Below, in pieces: positions 26,220-35,334 of a DNA stretch of 64,000 nucleotides; position 1 is the stretch's first letter; each line of letters starts with the position of its first letter. The stretch is from positions 13,150 through 77,149 of the forward strand of contig JAQBGV010000071.1 in assembly GCA_032128395.1 (NCBI GenBank), in the 5' to 3' direction. Source of the DNA: JAQBGV01 sp032128395. GTDB taxonomy: Bacteria; Planctomycetota; UBA8108; UBA1146. The position numbers and the translations under genes are program-made. Below the pieces are notes generated by a model that did not search any database, was not told the origin of the DNA, and saw nothing but the letters and a program-made list of their open reading frames with translations.

Positions 26220-27257
26220 CTAGTTGAACCGGATGCGGGGGTCGAACACGACGTACAGGATGTCGCTGAGGATGTTGCCGAGGAGGATCAATGCAGTGTT
26301 GATCACGAGGATCCCCATCACCACCGTGTAGTCCCTCGAAACGATCGATTCGTAGCCGAGCAACCCGATGCCGTGGATGTTGAAGATCCGCTCGATCAGG
26401 TAGCTCCCGGCCATCACCAGGCTGATCGCATGCCCGAGCCCGGTGCAGATGGGGATGAGGGAATTGCGGAGGGCGTGGCCGAAGATCACGCGCCGCTCCG
26501 TGAGCCCCTTCGCGAAGGCGGTCCGGACGTAGTCCTGGCCGAGGTTCTCCATCAGCGAGTTCTTCATCAAGATCGTCAGCGTCGCGAAGCTCCCCGCCGC
26601 GTAAGCGATCACCGGCAGGAAAGTGTGGTGAATCTGATCGAGGACCTTCCCCACGGGGGAGAGCTTGTCCCAAACCTCCTTCGACGACCGAAATCCATCG
26701 AGCGGGAACCACTCGAAATTTGCCCCGAACACCATCACCAGGAGGAGTCCGAGAGCCCAGCCGGGGATCGAGTATCCGAGGAAGACGACCGCACTGCTCG
26801 CGAAGTCGAAGGTGTCGCGGTGCCGGATCGCCTTGAGCACTCCCAGAGGTATGCAGACAGAGTATGCCAGTACGAACCCGATCAGGCCGAAGTAGATGCT
26901 CACCGGAAACTTCTTCACGATCACCCGAAGGACCGGTTCACTGGTCTTGAATGACTTTCCGAAGTCGAGGGTGACCAGGTCGCCGAGCCAGAGGAGGTAG
27001 GCGTGGGGGATGGACTTGTCGAAGTGGTAATGCGCCTTGAGGTTCGCGAGCGCAGCCTCGGGGATCGCGACACTGCTCGTCGGTCTGCCCGCGCCGCCAC
27101 CTTCGCCCCCTGCGCCGCCCGCCCCCATCTGCATCTCCATGATCAATTTGTCGATCGGCCCACCGGGCACGAATCGGGTGATCGCGAAGACCAGAAGGGT
27201 GATCCCGAGGAAGGTCGGGATCATCAAGAGCGCGCGTCGCGCAAAGTAGGCGCCCAC
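26220..27257 (-). CDS. Peptide ABC transporter permease, YejB/OppB type
   Basis: 345 residues, six hydrophobic segments. The N-terminus (RRALLMIPTFLGITLLVFAITRFVPGGPID) is typical of OppB/DppB. A Gly-rich loop (about residues 45-58, GGAGGEGGGAG) is a local oddity. The EAA loop is AFAKGLTERRVIFGHALRNSLIP. The GTG at 27255-27257 follows the binding-protein gene by 18 nt. Confidence 0.92.
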   Translation of the reverse strand: MGAYFARRALLMIPTFLGITLLVFAITRFVPGGPIDKLIMEMQMGAGGAGGEGGGAGRPTSSVAIPEAALANLKAHYHFDKSIPHAYLLWLGDLVTLDFGKSFKTSEPVLRVIVKKFPVSIYFGLIGFVLAYSVCIPLGVLKAIRHRDTFDFASSAVVFLGYSIPGWALGLLLVMVFGANFEWFPLDGFRSSKEVWDKLSPVGKVLDQIHHTFLPVIAYAAGSFATLTILMKNSLMENLGQDYVRTAFAKGLTERRVIFGHALRNSLIPICTGLGHAISLVMAGSYLIERIFNIHGIGLLGYESIVSRDYTVVMGILVINTALILLGNILSDILYVVFDPRIRFN

Positions 27258-27275
27258 GGAGCTGGCCCCCGACGC

Positions 27276-29231
27276 CTAGGGCGAGCCCGCGGCGTTCTGG
27301 GCCGCATTCCACTCGGCCCAAAAGTGGTTCTCGACCGGTGGGATCTCGAGAATCTTGGTCGAATCGGCCCGAGCTTCCGCGAGAGCTCGCTCCTTCACCG
27401 GATCGACCCACCAGACGTAGATCATTTCCTGGTTATCTTCATAGGTACGGCTCGTCCCCCACTTCGGCCAGCCGAACTTGTTGGCGATGATCACACGTTG
27501 GGCGGGCTTGTACCATGCGAGCACGTAGGGGTGTTGTTCGAAGATGATCCCGTCGATCTGCTTCATGATCTGCCGTCGGCGCTGGATGTCGTACTCGCGA
27601 TCGTACTCGACGAGGAGCTCGTCCACCCGCTCGTTCACGAATGCGGTGATGTTGTTGTTGTTATTGCCCCGGCCGAGCTCGCCCTTCCAACTCGTCTCCG
27701 GATTCGGGGTGATGAGCGCACCCCAGCTCATCATCGCGAGCTCGTACTCCTTCTCCTGAGCATTTCTCCAGAAGGTCGTGGGAGTGAGCAGTTTCAGGTT
27801 GAGCTTGATCCCCAGGCGATTCGTGGCCTCCTGGTAGATCGTCAGGTGCTTCTCGCTCCCCTTCTGGCTGTACATCACGTCGAACTCTAGTTTTCTGCCG
27901 TCCTTGACCCGCCATCCATCGCTGTCGCGTGTCGTGTAGCCCGCTTCGTTCAGAAGCTCGTCGGCGGCCATCTCGTCGTAGAGCGTGACTTGGTTCGAGT
28001 CGTTCCCGTAAGTCGCTCCCTGCCAATAGCTGTCCAACATCGCATACTCGTCGAAGAACAGCTTCTCGATCATCTTCTCTCGGTCGAAGAGATGGGCGAG
28101 CGCCTTGCGGATCTTCAAATCGTCGAGCGGTGGTCTCGACATGTTGATCGCGATCCCTGATGTCCCGATGGGAGCGTCGTTGAAGACCTTCATCCGCAGG
28201 ACGAGGCCTCTCTTGCAATCTTCCTCCTCGGGCAGGTCCTTCGCGAACCACTTCGCTGTGGTGATCACGTAATAGTCGAGTTCCCCCTTCTTGGCCTTCT
28301 CGTAGGTGAGCTGATTCTCCAGGACCACCGGGAAGTGAATCTTGTCGATGTTGTACATGCCGGTCCACGCCGGGTTGTCCGCGTCCCACCAATCGGGGTT
28401 GCGCGTCAGCGTGACCGACTCGTTCATGATGATGTCACCTGGCTCGACCATGTATGGACCGCAGAACGCCGTGTAGGCGAACTGGAACTTCTCCAGGAAT
28501 TCCGTCCCGGTCAAGTGTCCGATCTCCTTTGCGGGGAGGGTCACGAGTGAGCCGGCGTAGAGGAAGTTCCGCCAGTTCTCCTCGCTGCACCTGACCTCGA
28601 TGATGTATTTCGAGATGGCGCGGGGAGTGAACTTCCCGAACACGAGCTGGCTCGATGGGAACAGAATCGTGGGGTCCATCCAGAGTTTGTGGGAGGCCAG
28701 GTAGTCCTGTGAAGTGACCTCGGTGCCATCGCTCCAGCGCGCCTTCGGATTGATGCGAAAACGGTACGTGGACTTGTCCTCGGAGATCTGCCAGTGCGTC
28801 GCGAGGTTCGGGATGATGTCGAGGGTGACCGGATGCCGCATGACCAGCGCTGGGAAGCAGAGATCGCGCACGAGATAGTTGATCGAGGCGTTCCAGCTCT
28901 GCCCCCCCATGCGCAGGGTCGCGGGCCAATCGGGGATGGCACGAGAGAGACTCCCCCCCTTCACCGCTTCCGCGGCACCGATCGCCGGGAACTGGAGGAC
29001 CGTGTCCCACCCCTTCCCGGTGAATCCGGGACCCCCGAGTTCTGCGGAGACGGCGGGATCCCCCGCCTGTGGGTCCAAGCGGTACTCGACGGTTGGAATC
29101 GAAATGTCGATCCCCGCGTACTGACCGCTGGCGGCTCCCGTGTCCGGCTTGCGAGCACCCCCCGAGTCTTTTTCTTCACCACAGCCAAAGAGCGACAAAA
29201 TGCAGACAACGGAAAAGAGGGTACGGGTCAT
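27276..29231 (-). CDS. Peptide-binding lipoprotein, YejA/OppA family 5
   Basis: 651 residues. The signal peptide ends in a lipobox (LSLFGC, residues 12-17), so the protein should be lipid-anchored in the periplasm. The body shows family 5 solute-binding landmarks: WSDGTEVTSQDYLASHKLWMD, FCGPYMVEPGD and the ligand-closing region KIRKALAHLFDREKMIE. Long family 5 members of this size are the Yej type that handle larger peptides. ATG 29229-29231 has GGGAG upstream; the longer frame is a shadow. It is the first gene of the operon 29231-23057 (binding protein, two permeases, two ATPases). Confidence 0.93.
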   Translation of the reverse strand: MTRTLFSVVCILSLFGCGEEKDSGGARKPDTGAASGQYAGIDISIPTVEYRLDPQAGDPAVSAELGGPGFTGKGWDTVLQFPAIGAAEAVKGGSLSRAIPDWPATLRMGGQSWNASINYLVRDLCFPALVMRHPVTLDIIPNLATHWQISEDKSTYRFRINPKARWSDGTEVTSQDYLASHKLWMDPTILFPSSQLVFGKFTPRAISKYIIEVRCSEENWRNFLYAGSLVTLPAKEIGHLTGTEFLEKFQFAYTAFCGPYMVEPGDIIMNESVTLTRNPDWWDADNPAWTGMYNIDKIHFPVVLENQLTYEKAKKGELDYYVITTAKWFAKDLPEEEDCKRGLVLRMKVFNDAPIGTSGIAINMSRPPLDDLKIRKALAHLFDREKMIEKLFFDEYAMLDSYWQGATYGNDSNQVTLYDEMAADELLNEAGYTTRDSDGWRVKDGRKLEFDVMYSQKGSEKHLTIYQEATNRLGIKLNLKLLTPTTFWRNAQEKEYELAMMSWGALITPNPETSWKGELGRGNNNNNITAFVNERVDELLVEYDREYDIQRRRQIMKQIDGIIFEQHPYVLAWYKPAQRVIIANKFGWPKWGTSRTYEDNQEMIYVWWVDPVKERALAEARADSTKILEIPPVENHFWAEWNAAQNAAGSP

Positions 29232-29349
29232 GAGGCTCTCCCTGAAGTCTCGGGACGGACGGAGCAGCTGCTTCGGGCTCGAGAAAGCGGGACCCACGAA
29301 ACGGGCCGCGCCCGCGAGAGAGCGGCGCGGCCTCGAAGGACGACGCGGG

Positions 29350-29365
29350 ACCGGGGAAACCCGGT
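29350..29365 (-). terminator. Weak hairpin after the small basic protein gene
   Basis: ACCGGG (29350-29355) and CCCGGT (29360-29365) pair around GAAA on the plus strand (TTTC on the minus strand), 5 nt past the minus-strand stop at 29371. The stem has 6 bp and no U-run follows, so it is at best a weak terminator or a 3'-end stabiliser. Confidence 0.35.
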
Positions 29366-29370
29366 GCCGG

Positions 29371-29574
29371 TTATTTCGCCTCGTCCTTCTTCTTCTTTTC
29401 CTTGCCGCGCTTCTTCGGCTTGACCACACGGGTCTTCTGGAGCCCGAACGGACTATTCTCTTTCGAGGAGAACAGGCCTTGGCGCTCGAGCTCGACGATG
29501 CGCTCGTACCGGGTCAGAACGTTTCGACTCCGGGTGAGAGCATCCGCTGACTTGAGAGTCTTGTGTACCGACAT
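29371..29574 (-). CDS. PVC-type small basic protein
   Basis: 67 residues. The pattern KSADALTRSRNVLTRYERI, then S-x-FGLQKTRV and a Lys-rich tail (KPKKRGKEKKKK), agrees with the 'small basic protein' family (TIGR04137) that I know as a signature of Planctomycetes, Verrucomicrobia and Chlamydiae. A nucleic-acid or ribosome-associated role has been suggested for it, not a confirmed function. ATG 29572-29574 has only a weak GGAT upstream. It is a single-gene unit between the peptide importer and the flippase-like gene. It is the best taxonomic marker in the window. I identified it from memory of the family and did not search a database. Confidence 0.85.
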   Translation of the reverse strand: MSVHKTLKSADALTRSRNVLTRYERIVELERQGLFSSKENSPFGLQKTRVVKPKKRGKEKKKKDEAK

Positions 29575-29684
29575 CGTTCATCCAGTCTGCTTGGTGGCGG
29601 CGTCTCATCCAGAGACGGGCGAAGAGGATAGCCCTCTCGAAGCCGGACGGCAAGGGGACCCCGCGCAGCACCCGGGACCCCACT

Positions 29685-30812
29685 TCAGTTCCTCGGTCGC
29701 TCGGCCTCCGCGACGGATTCACCCTCTGAGAGTGCGCCATCGTTCCCAGCGGGCTTCGCAGGCGCCCCGGCGACCCCTGCGCCCGAGATCGAATCGGTCC
29801 AGCTTCGGGAGATCCTGGACCCTCCGAGGAAGAGCGCCAAGACCCCGACGAGGGCCCAGAGGACGGAGCTCAGCTGCAGCAAGACCCCCAGTTCGGCGCC
29901 GTGTCCCTCTCCCACCCGCAGGAACAACTCCTCGTAGGCCCACTGCCCCACTCCCAGGCCCCCGGGGGTCAGAGGAAGACTGAACGCGAGTCCCCCGAGC
30001 GGGACGAGAAAGGAGTAGTTCTCGATGGAGGGAGTCTCTCCGGTCAGACCCCGGGCGAGCAAGATCGCGGTGAGGACGAAGAAGCTGTGGGCTGCGACGG
30101 AGAGCAGCATCGCGAACCCGAGCAGCCGCCTCCGACCTGCCACCGCCCACAGAGCTTCAGCCAGGCGCCCGATGATCCTGCGGCCGGGGAGCCAGCCGAG
30201 CAGGCCGACCGTGAACTCGTGTCGCCAGAGCCCACGCCAGCAGAGGAGCGCGCCGCCGAGCAGCACGACTGCGATCAGCCCGACCAGGATCAGCCCGAGT
30301 TTCTCGAGGACCGGGTCACCCCGCACTTCCGCGGGACAAAAACGGATCCCGACCACTCCGATCAGCATCAGCGCGGTGAGTCCAATCGTTCGATCGAGCA
30401 CCACGGAGAGCACCGCCTGCGGGCGCTGGCCTGGGCTCTCCCTCGCGATCTGGATCCCCTTCACGACGTCCCCTCCCGTCGCACCGGGGATCACCTGGCT
30501 GAACAGGAGTCCGAGCCAACAGAGTCGGGCCGCGTCGCGATACCGGACCGTGACCCCGAGCGCTCTCAGGATCCAGCGCCACCGGAAGATGGTCAGCTGG
30601 AACCCGCAGAACCAGGCGAGTTGAGCGAGGACGAAGTCGAGAGGGCGCTGGAAGTCGAGCAGGCGGGAGACTTCGATCCGGCCGCTCCCGAACAGGAACG
30701 CGACCAGGCCGATCCCCACCGCGACCTTGAAGAGGAGCCAACCGATCCGCCGTCGGTCTCGGGGAGCCGAGGCGTCTGGCGAGCCGCTCAGGATCCGTGT
30801 TCCTCGAGCCAC
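29685..30812 (-). CDS. Flippase-like/LPG-synthase transmembrane-domain protein
   Basis: About 375 residues with eight or so hydrophobic segments. WRWILRALGVTVRYRDAARLCWLG, SQVIPGATGGDVVKG and LPLTPGGLGVGQ are typical of the lysylphosphatidylglycerol-synthase-TM (UPF0104) family. Members act near lipid or polyprenyl-sugar flipping, but the substrate here is unknown. The open frame extends to 31793 through the next gene. The likely start is GTG 30810-30812, which has GGGAGGA upstream and overlaps the lipoprotein gene by 25 nt. A Pro- and Ala-rich hydrophilic tail follows the last helix. Confidence 0.82.
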   Translation of the reverse strand: MARGTRILSGSPDASAPRDRRRIGWLLFKVAVGIGLVAFLFGSGRIEVSRLLDFQRPLDFVLAQLAWFCGFQLTIFRWRWILRALGVTVRYRDAARLCWLGLLFSQVIPGATGGDVVKGIQIARESPGQRPQAVLSVVLDRTIGLTALMLIGVVGIRFCPAEVRGDPVLEKLGLILVGLIAVVLLGGALLCWRGLWRHEFTVGLLGWLPGRRIIGRLAEALWAVAGRRRLLGFAMLLSVAAHSFFVLTAILLARGLTGETPSIENYSFLVPLGGLAFSLPLTPGGLGVGQWAYEELFLRVGEGHGAELGVLLQLSSVLWALVGVLALFLGGSRISRSWTDSISGAGVAGAPAKPAGNDGALSEGESVAEAERPRN

Positions 30813-31444
30813 GACTGCCAGTCCTCCCGGAGGAACATCAGGTCGGCGCCGGTGAGTTCGACCGCGGAGAGGTACGCCTGGAAGCGCACGTTTCCATCGG
30901 CGCGGGGGTCGACGATCACTTCGACCAACTCGCGGGCCCAATTCTCCTGGCCGATCTCGCGATAGGCTCGTGCGGCAGCGATGCGGACCAGCGCGTCCTC
31001 GTCGTCGTGGAGCCGCCTGCGGAGAGCGGGCCGACGTTCGAGCGGCGGGAGCGAGGAGACCCGCTCGACCGCCTCGAGTCGCACGGCGAGTCCGCGATCG
31101 ACGAACGCCTGGGCGAGAAGCTCGACGCCGCACGGAAGTTCCCCGTCGAGCGCGATCGCCACGATCCGGGCGCGCAAGGATGGATTGGGCTCGATGAGGA
31201 ATCGAGTGCTCAGGAAGGTGTCCATCCGCGCTCGATCGTCGGCGTCGAGCCGCTGGAGGCGCCCGTCGGCCGCGAGCACGGCGAGCGCGCCCAGCGCCTC
31301 CCACCGATCGCTGCGTCCCCCTTCTTCCGCGTCCTCGACCAGCGACATCGGCGAGGAACAGCCGGATGAGAGCGAGAGCAGGAGGACGAGAGCGACCAGA
31401 AGAGGGCGCGAAGGGTATGGCGTGTTCTGACGAGACCGCACCAT
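30788..31444 (-). CDS. HEAT-like repeat lipoprotein, unknown function
   Basis: 218 residues. The signal peptide ends in a lipobox (LSLSSGC, about residues 22-28). The body is helical with repeating Ala-, Leu- and Arg-rich pairs (LRARIVAIALDGELPCGV, ALVRIAAARAYREIG) like HEAT or Armadillo repeats. The start is ATG 31442-31444: GGGGAGG sits 6 nt upstream, while the nearer ATG at 31448 is too close to it. It is co-directional and overlapping with the flippase-like gene, so the two may act together in the envelope. Confidence 0.7.
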   Translation of the reverse strand: MVRSRQNTPYPSRPLLVALVLLLSLSSGCSSPMSLVEDAEEGGRSDRWEALGALAVLAADGRLQRLDADDRARMDTFLSTRFLIEPNPSLRARIVAIALDGELPCGVELLAQAFVDRGLAVRLEAVERVSSLPPLERRPALRRRLHDDEDALVRIAAARAYREIGQENWARELVEVIVDPRADGNVRFQAYLSAVELTGADLMFLREDWQSWLEEHGS

Positions 31445-31602
31445 CGGCATCCTCCCCTCGATCCTCGGCCATGGCAGGATAGCGGCTTCCGGTCGGCGGT
31501 CGAATGGTTTCGAGCGGAAGCTCCGATGGACAGCTCGGGGTCGGCGGAGCATCCTCCTGCGACTGGCTCCGCACGCTTTGCGAGCCCCGGAAGGAGAAGC
31601 TC

Positions 31603-33324
31603 TTGTCCGGACCGGGAATCGTGGCAATCGGGGCTCTCGCGGCGGTCGGGGTCCTCCTCGCCGCGGGGACCGCACCCCGCGACCCCGCGACCCTCGTCAT
31701 CGGGATCGGGACCGATCCGGGGAGCCTGGACCCGGCGCGGGTGACCGGAGTCCCCGAGGGACGAGTGCTGCGCGCCCTCTTCGAGGGGCTCACGGTCGCG
31801 GATCCCGAGACTCTCGAACCACTCCCCGGGGCAGCGTTGCGCTGGGAAGTCTCCGAGGACCAGCTTCGCTACCGCTTCGATCTGCGCGCAGATCTCCGTT
31901 GGTCGAACGGAGAGCCCCTCGGCGCCGACGACTTCCGCTTCGCGTGGCTCCGTCTCCTCGATCCCGCGGAGGGCTGCCCCTATGCGAGCCTGCTCTGGCC
32001 CGTTCGAGGGGCCCGCGCGTTCTCGGAGGGAGAGGGGGCGCGCGATGACGTGGCGATCGCCGCTCCCGATCGATCGACATTCGTCATCGAACTCGAGCGA
32101 CCCACCCCGCACTTCCTTTCGCTGACCAGCTACTACCCGCTCTCGCCGGTCCATCCCCGCAGCGTCGCCGATTCCGGCGGATCCGCGCTCCTCTCGCCGA
32201 AGGTGCTGGTCTCGAACGGCCCGTATCGTCTGGAGAGGCGATGGTTGCGCGACCGGGTCCGAGTCGAACGAAACCCGTGCTACTGGGATGCATCCACGGT
32301 CGTGATCCCACGGATCGACTACCTCGCCGCGGAGTCCCCCACCACCTTGCTCAACCTCTTCCTCACCGGGGAGGCCGACTGGGTGACGCGAATTCCACGA
32401 GACGTGATCCCGACCCTCGCGAGCGACCCCCGATTCAATTCGGTGTACCGACCGCAGCCGAATTTCGAGACCGCGTTCTACCGGGTGAACGTCACGCGCC
32501 CGCCGCTCGACGACCCGCGCATCCGTCGCGCCCTTTCGCTCGCGCTCGATCGGGCTGAGCTCTGCGACCGGGTGACGCGGGCGGGTGAGCAGCCGGCGTG
32601 GAGTTTCGTCCCGTGGCCTCGCGCCGCGCTGGAACGACTCGCAGGCACGTCCCCCGCCGCGACCCCGCCTCTGGCCGACTACCAACGCGCGTGCTTCTCC
32701 GCCGCCGGCGTCATCGCGGAGTCCGAAGTTCCCCCCGGGGCGTGGGACACCCTCGGGTACGACCCGCAGGGCGCGCGAACCCTCCTCGCCGAAGCGGGCT
32801 ATCGGGTTCCCGGCGGAGACGATCCGGGCGCCCCCGCCCTCCCCCCGATCGAGATCGTCTACAACACTTCGCCCCTCCATCAACGGGTCGCGGAGTGGAT
32901 CCAGGATGCGTGGCATCGCGAGCTCGGAATCGACGTGCGCATGCGCAATCTCGAATGGAAGAGCGCGCTCGATGCGCAACGTGCCCTCGACTACGACGTC
33001 TCGCGCTCGTCGTGGATCGGCGATTATCTCGACCCGACCGCATTCCTCGAAGTGTTCGCCACCGGCTCCGGGACGAGCCGGACCGGGTGGTCGGACCCGG
33101 AGTTCGACCGATTGCTCGCGGATGCATCGGGGATCCCCGATGGCGAGATCCGTCGGACACTGCTCTTCGAGGCCGAGCGGATCCTCCTCGAGCGAGGTCC
33201 TCTGATCCCTCTCTGGTACGGGGTCACCACCTCGCTCGTCTCGCCTCGGATCGAGGGGATGGGGCGGAACGCGCTCGACCAACAGTGGCCCAAACGGCTG
33301 AGGCTGAGGGAGACCGAAGAGTGA
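31603..33324 (+). CDS. Peptide-binding protein, OppA/DppA family 5 (system 2)
   Basis: 573 residues. A signal-like N-terminus (MSGPGIVAIGALAAVGVLLAAG) is followed by family 5 landmarks: IGTDPGSLDPARVTGVPEGRVLRALFEGL, LRWSNGEPLGADDFRFAWLRLLDP, NGPYRLERRW and DDPRIRRALSLALDRAEL. The frame is open upstream to 31504, but the TTG at 31603-31605 is preceded by AAGGAG and gives a normal signal peptide. No lipobox Cys is visible. The stop overlaps the permease start. It is the first gene of a set without its own ATPases. Confidence 0.88.
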   Translation: MSGPGIVAIGALAAVGVLLAAGTAPRDPATLVIGIGTDPGSLDPARVTGVPEGRVLRALFEGLTVADPETLEPLPGAALRWEVSEDQLRYRFDLRADLRWSNGEPLGADDFRFAWLRLLDPAEGCPYASLLWPVRGARAFSEGEGARDDVAIAAPDRSTFVIELERPTPHFLSLTSYYPLSPVHPRSVADSGGSALLSPKVLVSNGPYRLERRWLRDRVRVERNPCYWDASTVVIPRIDYLAAESPTTLLNLFLTGEADWVTRIPRDVIPTLASDPRFNSVYRPQPNFETAFYRVNVTRPPLDDPRIRRALSLALDRAELCDRVTRAGEQPAWSFVPWPRAALERLAGTSPAATPPLADYQRACFSAAGVIAESEVPPGAWDTLGYDPQGARTLLAEAGYRVPGGDDPGAPALPPIEIVYNTSPLHQRVAEWIQDAWHRELGIDVRMRNLEWKSALDAQRALDYDVSRSSWIGDYLDPTAFLEVFATGSGTSRTGWSDPEFDRLLADASGIPDGEIRRTLLFEAERILLERGPLIPLWYGVTTSLVSPRIEGMGRNALDQQWPKRLRLRETEE

Positions 33325-34241
33325 CCGCCCTCATCCTGCGCCGGATGCTCTGGCTGGTCCTGACCCTCTGGGCGGTTTTCACCGTCACGTTCTTCCTGAT
33401 GCGCGCGGTGCCGGGGGGACCCTTCGATGAAGAACGCGCTCCTCCCGCCGCCGTGCAGGCCGCCATCGAAGCCCGTTATCGCCTCGACGAGCCCCTCCTC
33501 GTTCAGTACGTCCACCACCTCGGGGGTGCGTTCCACGGGGACCTGGGACCGAGCTACCGGCTCGTCGACTACACCGTGGTCGAGGTGATCGCGGAGGGAT
33601 TGCCTCGGAGTCTCCTCCTCGGCGGGCTCGCACTCGCGCTCGCGCTCGCGATGGGGGTCGGGGCTGGAGCGGCGGCCGCAGCAGCCCCGGGGAGCCGGAC
33701 CGATACCGTGGTGATGGCGATCGCGACACTCGGACTGGCGCTCCCGAACTTCGTGATCGCCTCGGGTCTGGTGTTGTTGGTGTCGTTCGTCCTCGGCGTC
33801 CTTCCCGCCGCCGGCTGGGGAGGGGCTCGACATCTCGTTCTGCCGTCGATCTGTCTCGCACTTCCGTATGCGGCATCGATCGCTCGGCTCGCGCGCACCG
33901 GCCTCCTCGAGATGATGAGCGAGGACTTCATCCGCACCGCGCGCGCGAAGGGATTGTCGCGTCGCCAGGCTCTCTGGCGTCACGCGCTGCGACCCGGCCT
34001 GATCCCCGTGGTCAGCTACCTCGGTCCGGCCGCAGCGGGGATCCTCACCGGATCACTCGTCATCGAGCAGGTCTTCGCCATCCCCGGGATCGGAAGTCAC
34101 TTCGTCCAAGCGGCACTCAATCGCGACTACCCGCTCTCGATGGGAGTGGTGCTCCTGTACACCCTGCTCGTCTCCTCCTTCAACGTGCTGGTCGACCTCG
34201 CGGTGCGACTGCTCGACCCGCGGGCGCAGGTGCTCGGGTGA
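33321..34241 (+). CDS. Peptide ABC transporter permease, OppB/DppB type (system 2)
   Basis: 306 residues, six hydrophobic segments. The N-terminus RRMLWLVLTLWAVFTVTFFLMRAVPGGPFD and the EAA loop TARAKGLSRRQALWRHALRPGLIP are diagnostic. A run of alanines (GAGAAAAAAPGS, about residues 113-124) lies in a loop. GTG 33321 overlaps the binding-protein stop as GTGA, and its stop overlaps the next permease. The set lacks ATPase genes. Confidence 0.92.
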   Translation: MTALILRRMLWLVLTLWAVFTVTFFLMRAVPGGPFDEERAPPAAVQAAIEARYRLDEPLLVQYVHHLGGAFHGDLGPSYRLVDYTVVEVIAEGLPRSLLLGGLALALALAMGVGAGAAAAAAPGSRTDTVVMAIATLGLALPNFVIASGLVLLVSFVLGVLPAAGWGGARHLVLPSICLALPYAASIARLARTGLLEMMSEDFIRTARAKGLSRRQALWRHALRPGLIPVVSYLGPAAAGILTGSLVIEQVFAIPGIGSHFVQAALNRDYPLSMGVVLLYTLLVSSFNVLVDLAVRLLDPRAQVLG

Positions 34242-35201
34242 AGGGGCAGACTCGCGGTCGGAGTCCGGGAGCGCGGGCGTGGCGGCGATTGTGGCGACGC
34301 CGCACGACTCGGTTCGCCGGCGGGATCCTCCTCGGGATCGGTCTGCTCGCGACGGTGACTCCGTGGCTCCCGCTCGCTTCACCGAGAGCAGTGCGCGCGG
34401 AGTTGGCGGGCGTGCCACCCAATCTCGAGTCGGCCCCCACGGAGGTGCAGATCCCCCCGGTGCGGCGCGCGCTCTTCGGAGACTTCTCGCTCCCCCCACT
34501 GTGCGGGAGGGACGCTCTCGGGAGGGACCTGCTCGCCCGCATCTTGTGGGGTGCGAGGATCTCACTGCTCACCGCGGTGGCTGCCGCACTCGTCTCGCTG
34601 GCGATCGGGGTCACTTGGGGTGCGATCGCCGGCTATTGCGGAGGCTTCATCGACGAGGCGATGATGCGCGTCGTCGATCTGCTCTACTCGGTGCCCTTCA
34701 TCTTCGTGGTGATCTTCTTCGTCACCGTCGCGAGGGGGGTCCGGGCTGGTCGAGGGAGCGACCGGGAATCTCGTCGTGTTCCTGGTGACCCTCGGGCTCG
34801 TGTATTGGTTGACGATGGCGCGGGTCGTGCACGGGCAGGTGACCGCGCTCCGGAACCGTGAATTCGTCGAGGGTGCCCGCGCTCTCGGCGCCTCGGGCGA
34901 TCGGATCATCCGGGTTCATCTCCTCCCGAACCTCGCGCCGCTGATCGTCGTCACACTGACCCTGACGATCCCCCGCATCCTGCTCTTCGAGGCATTCCTG
35001 AGTTTTCTCGGACTCGGCGTGGAAGCTCCTTTGGTCAGCTGGGGGACTCTGTCCCGAGAAGCGTTCGAGGTCCTGACGCCGATCAACACCCCTTGGTGGC
35101 TCGTCCTCTTCCCCTCCCTGGCGATCGTCATGACCCTCGGAGCGCTGAATCACCTCGGCGATGCGCTCCGCGATGCGATCGATCCCAAAGGTGCCTGCTA
35201 A
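34238..35201 (+). pseudogene. Peptide ABC transporter permease, OppC/DppC type, frameshifted (system 2)
   Basis: A complete OppC-like protein can be read only by changing frame once. From GTG 34238 (GTGA overlap with the OppB stop) the frame gives the first hydrophobic segment, a loop with GRDALGRDLLARILWGARIS, and DLLYSVPFIFVVIFFVTVARG. It then turns into Arg-rich nonsense ending at 34861. The +1 frame carries on with GSGLVEGATGNLVVFL, ARALGASGDRIIRVHLLPNLAP (EAA loop) and the conserved end to 35201. The switch is at the G6 run 34734-34739; with five Gs the gene would be intact, about 320 residues. It may be a real mutation, a sequencing error or a slippage-prone site. Confidence 0.85.
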
Positions 35202-35334
35202 AGCGAACCGATTTTTGCGTAGCATCGGCAGCCCTCCGATTCCACCGCTCGACCCGCTGCTTCCATGGGCTCTGGTGGCGTAGAATCCTACCTGGCGGCA
35301 ACACGGGCCACCGCGCACTCGGGAAGGAACTCCC

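Noticed and set aside
34734..34739. Programmed ribosomal frameshifting in the OppC gene.
   Set aside because: There is no slippery A-rich heptamer or obvious downstream structure, and OppC families are not known to use it; a simple G-run length change is more likely.
34776..35201. Separate short gene starting at GTG 34776 on the plus strand.
   Set aside because: It is the second half of the frameshifted OppC; it has no Shine-Dalgarno of its own and begins inside the membrane core.
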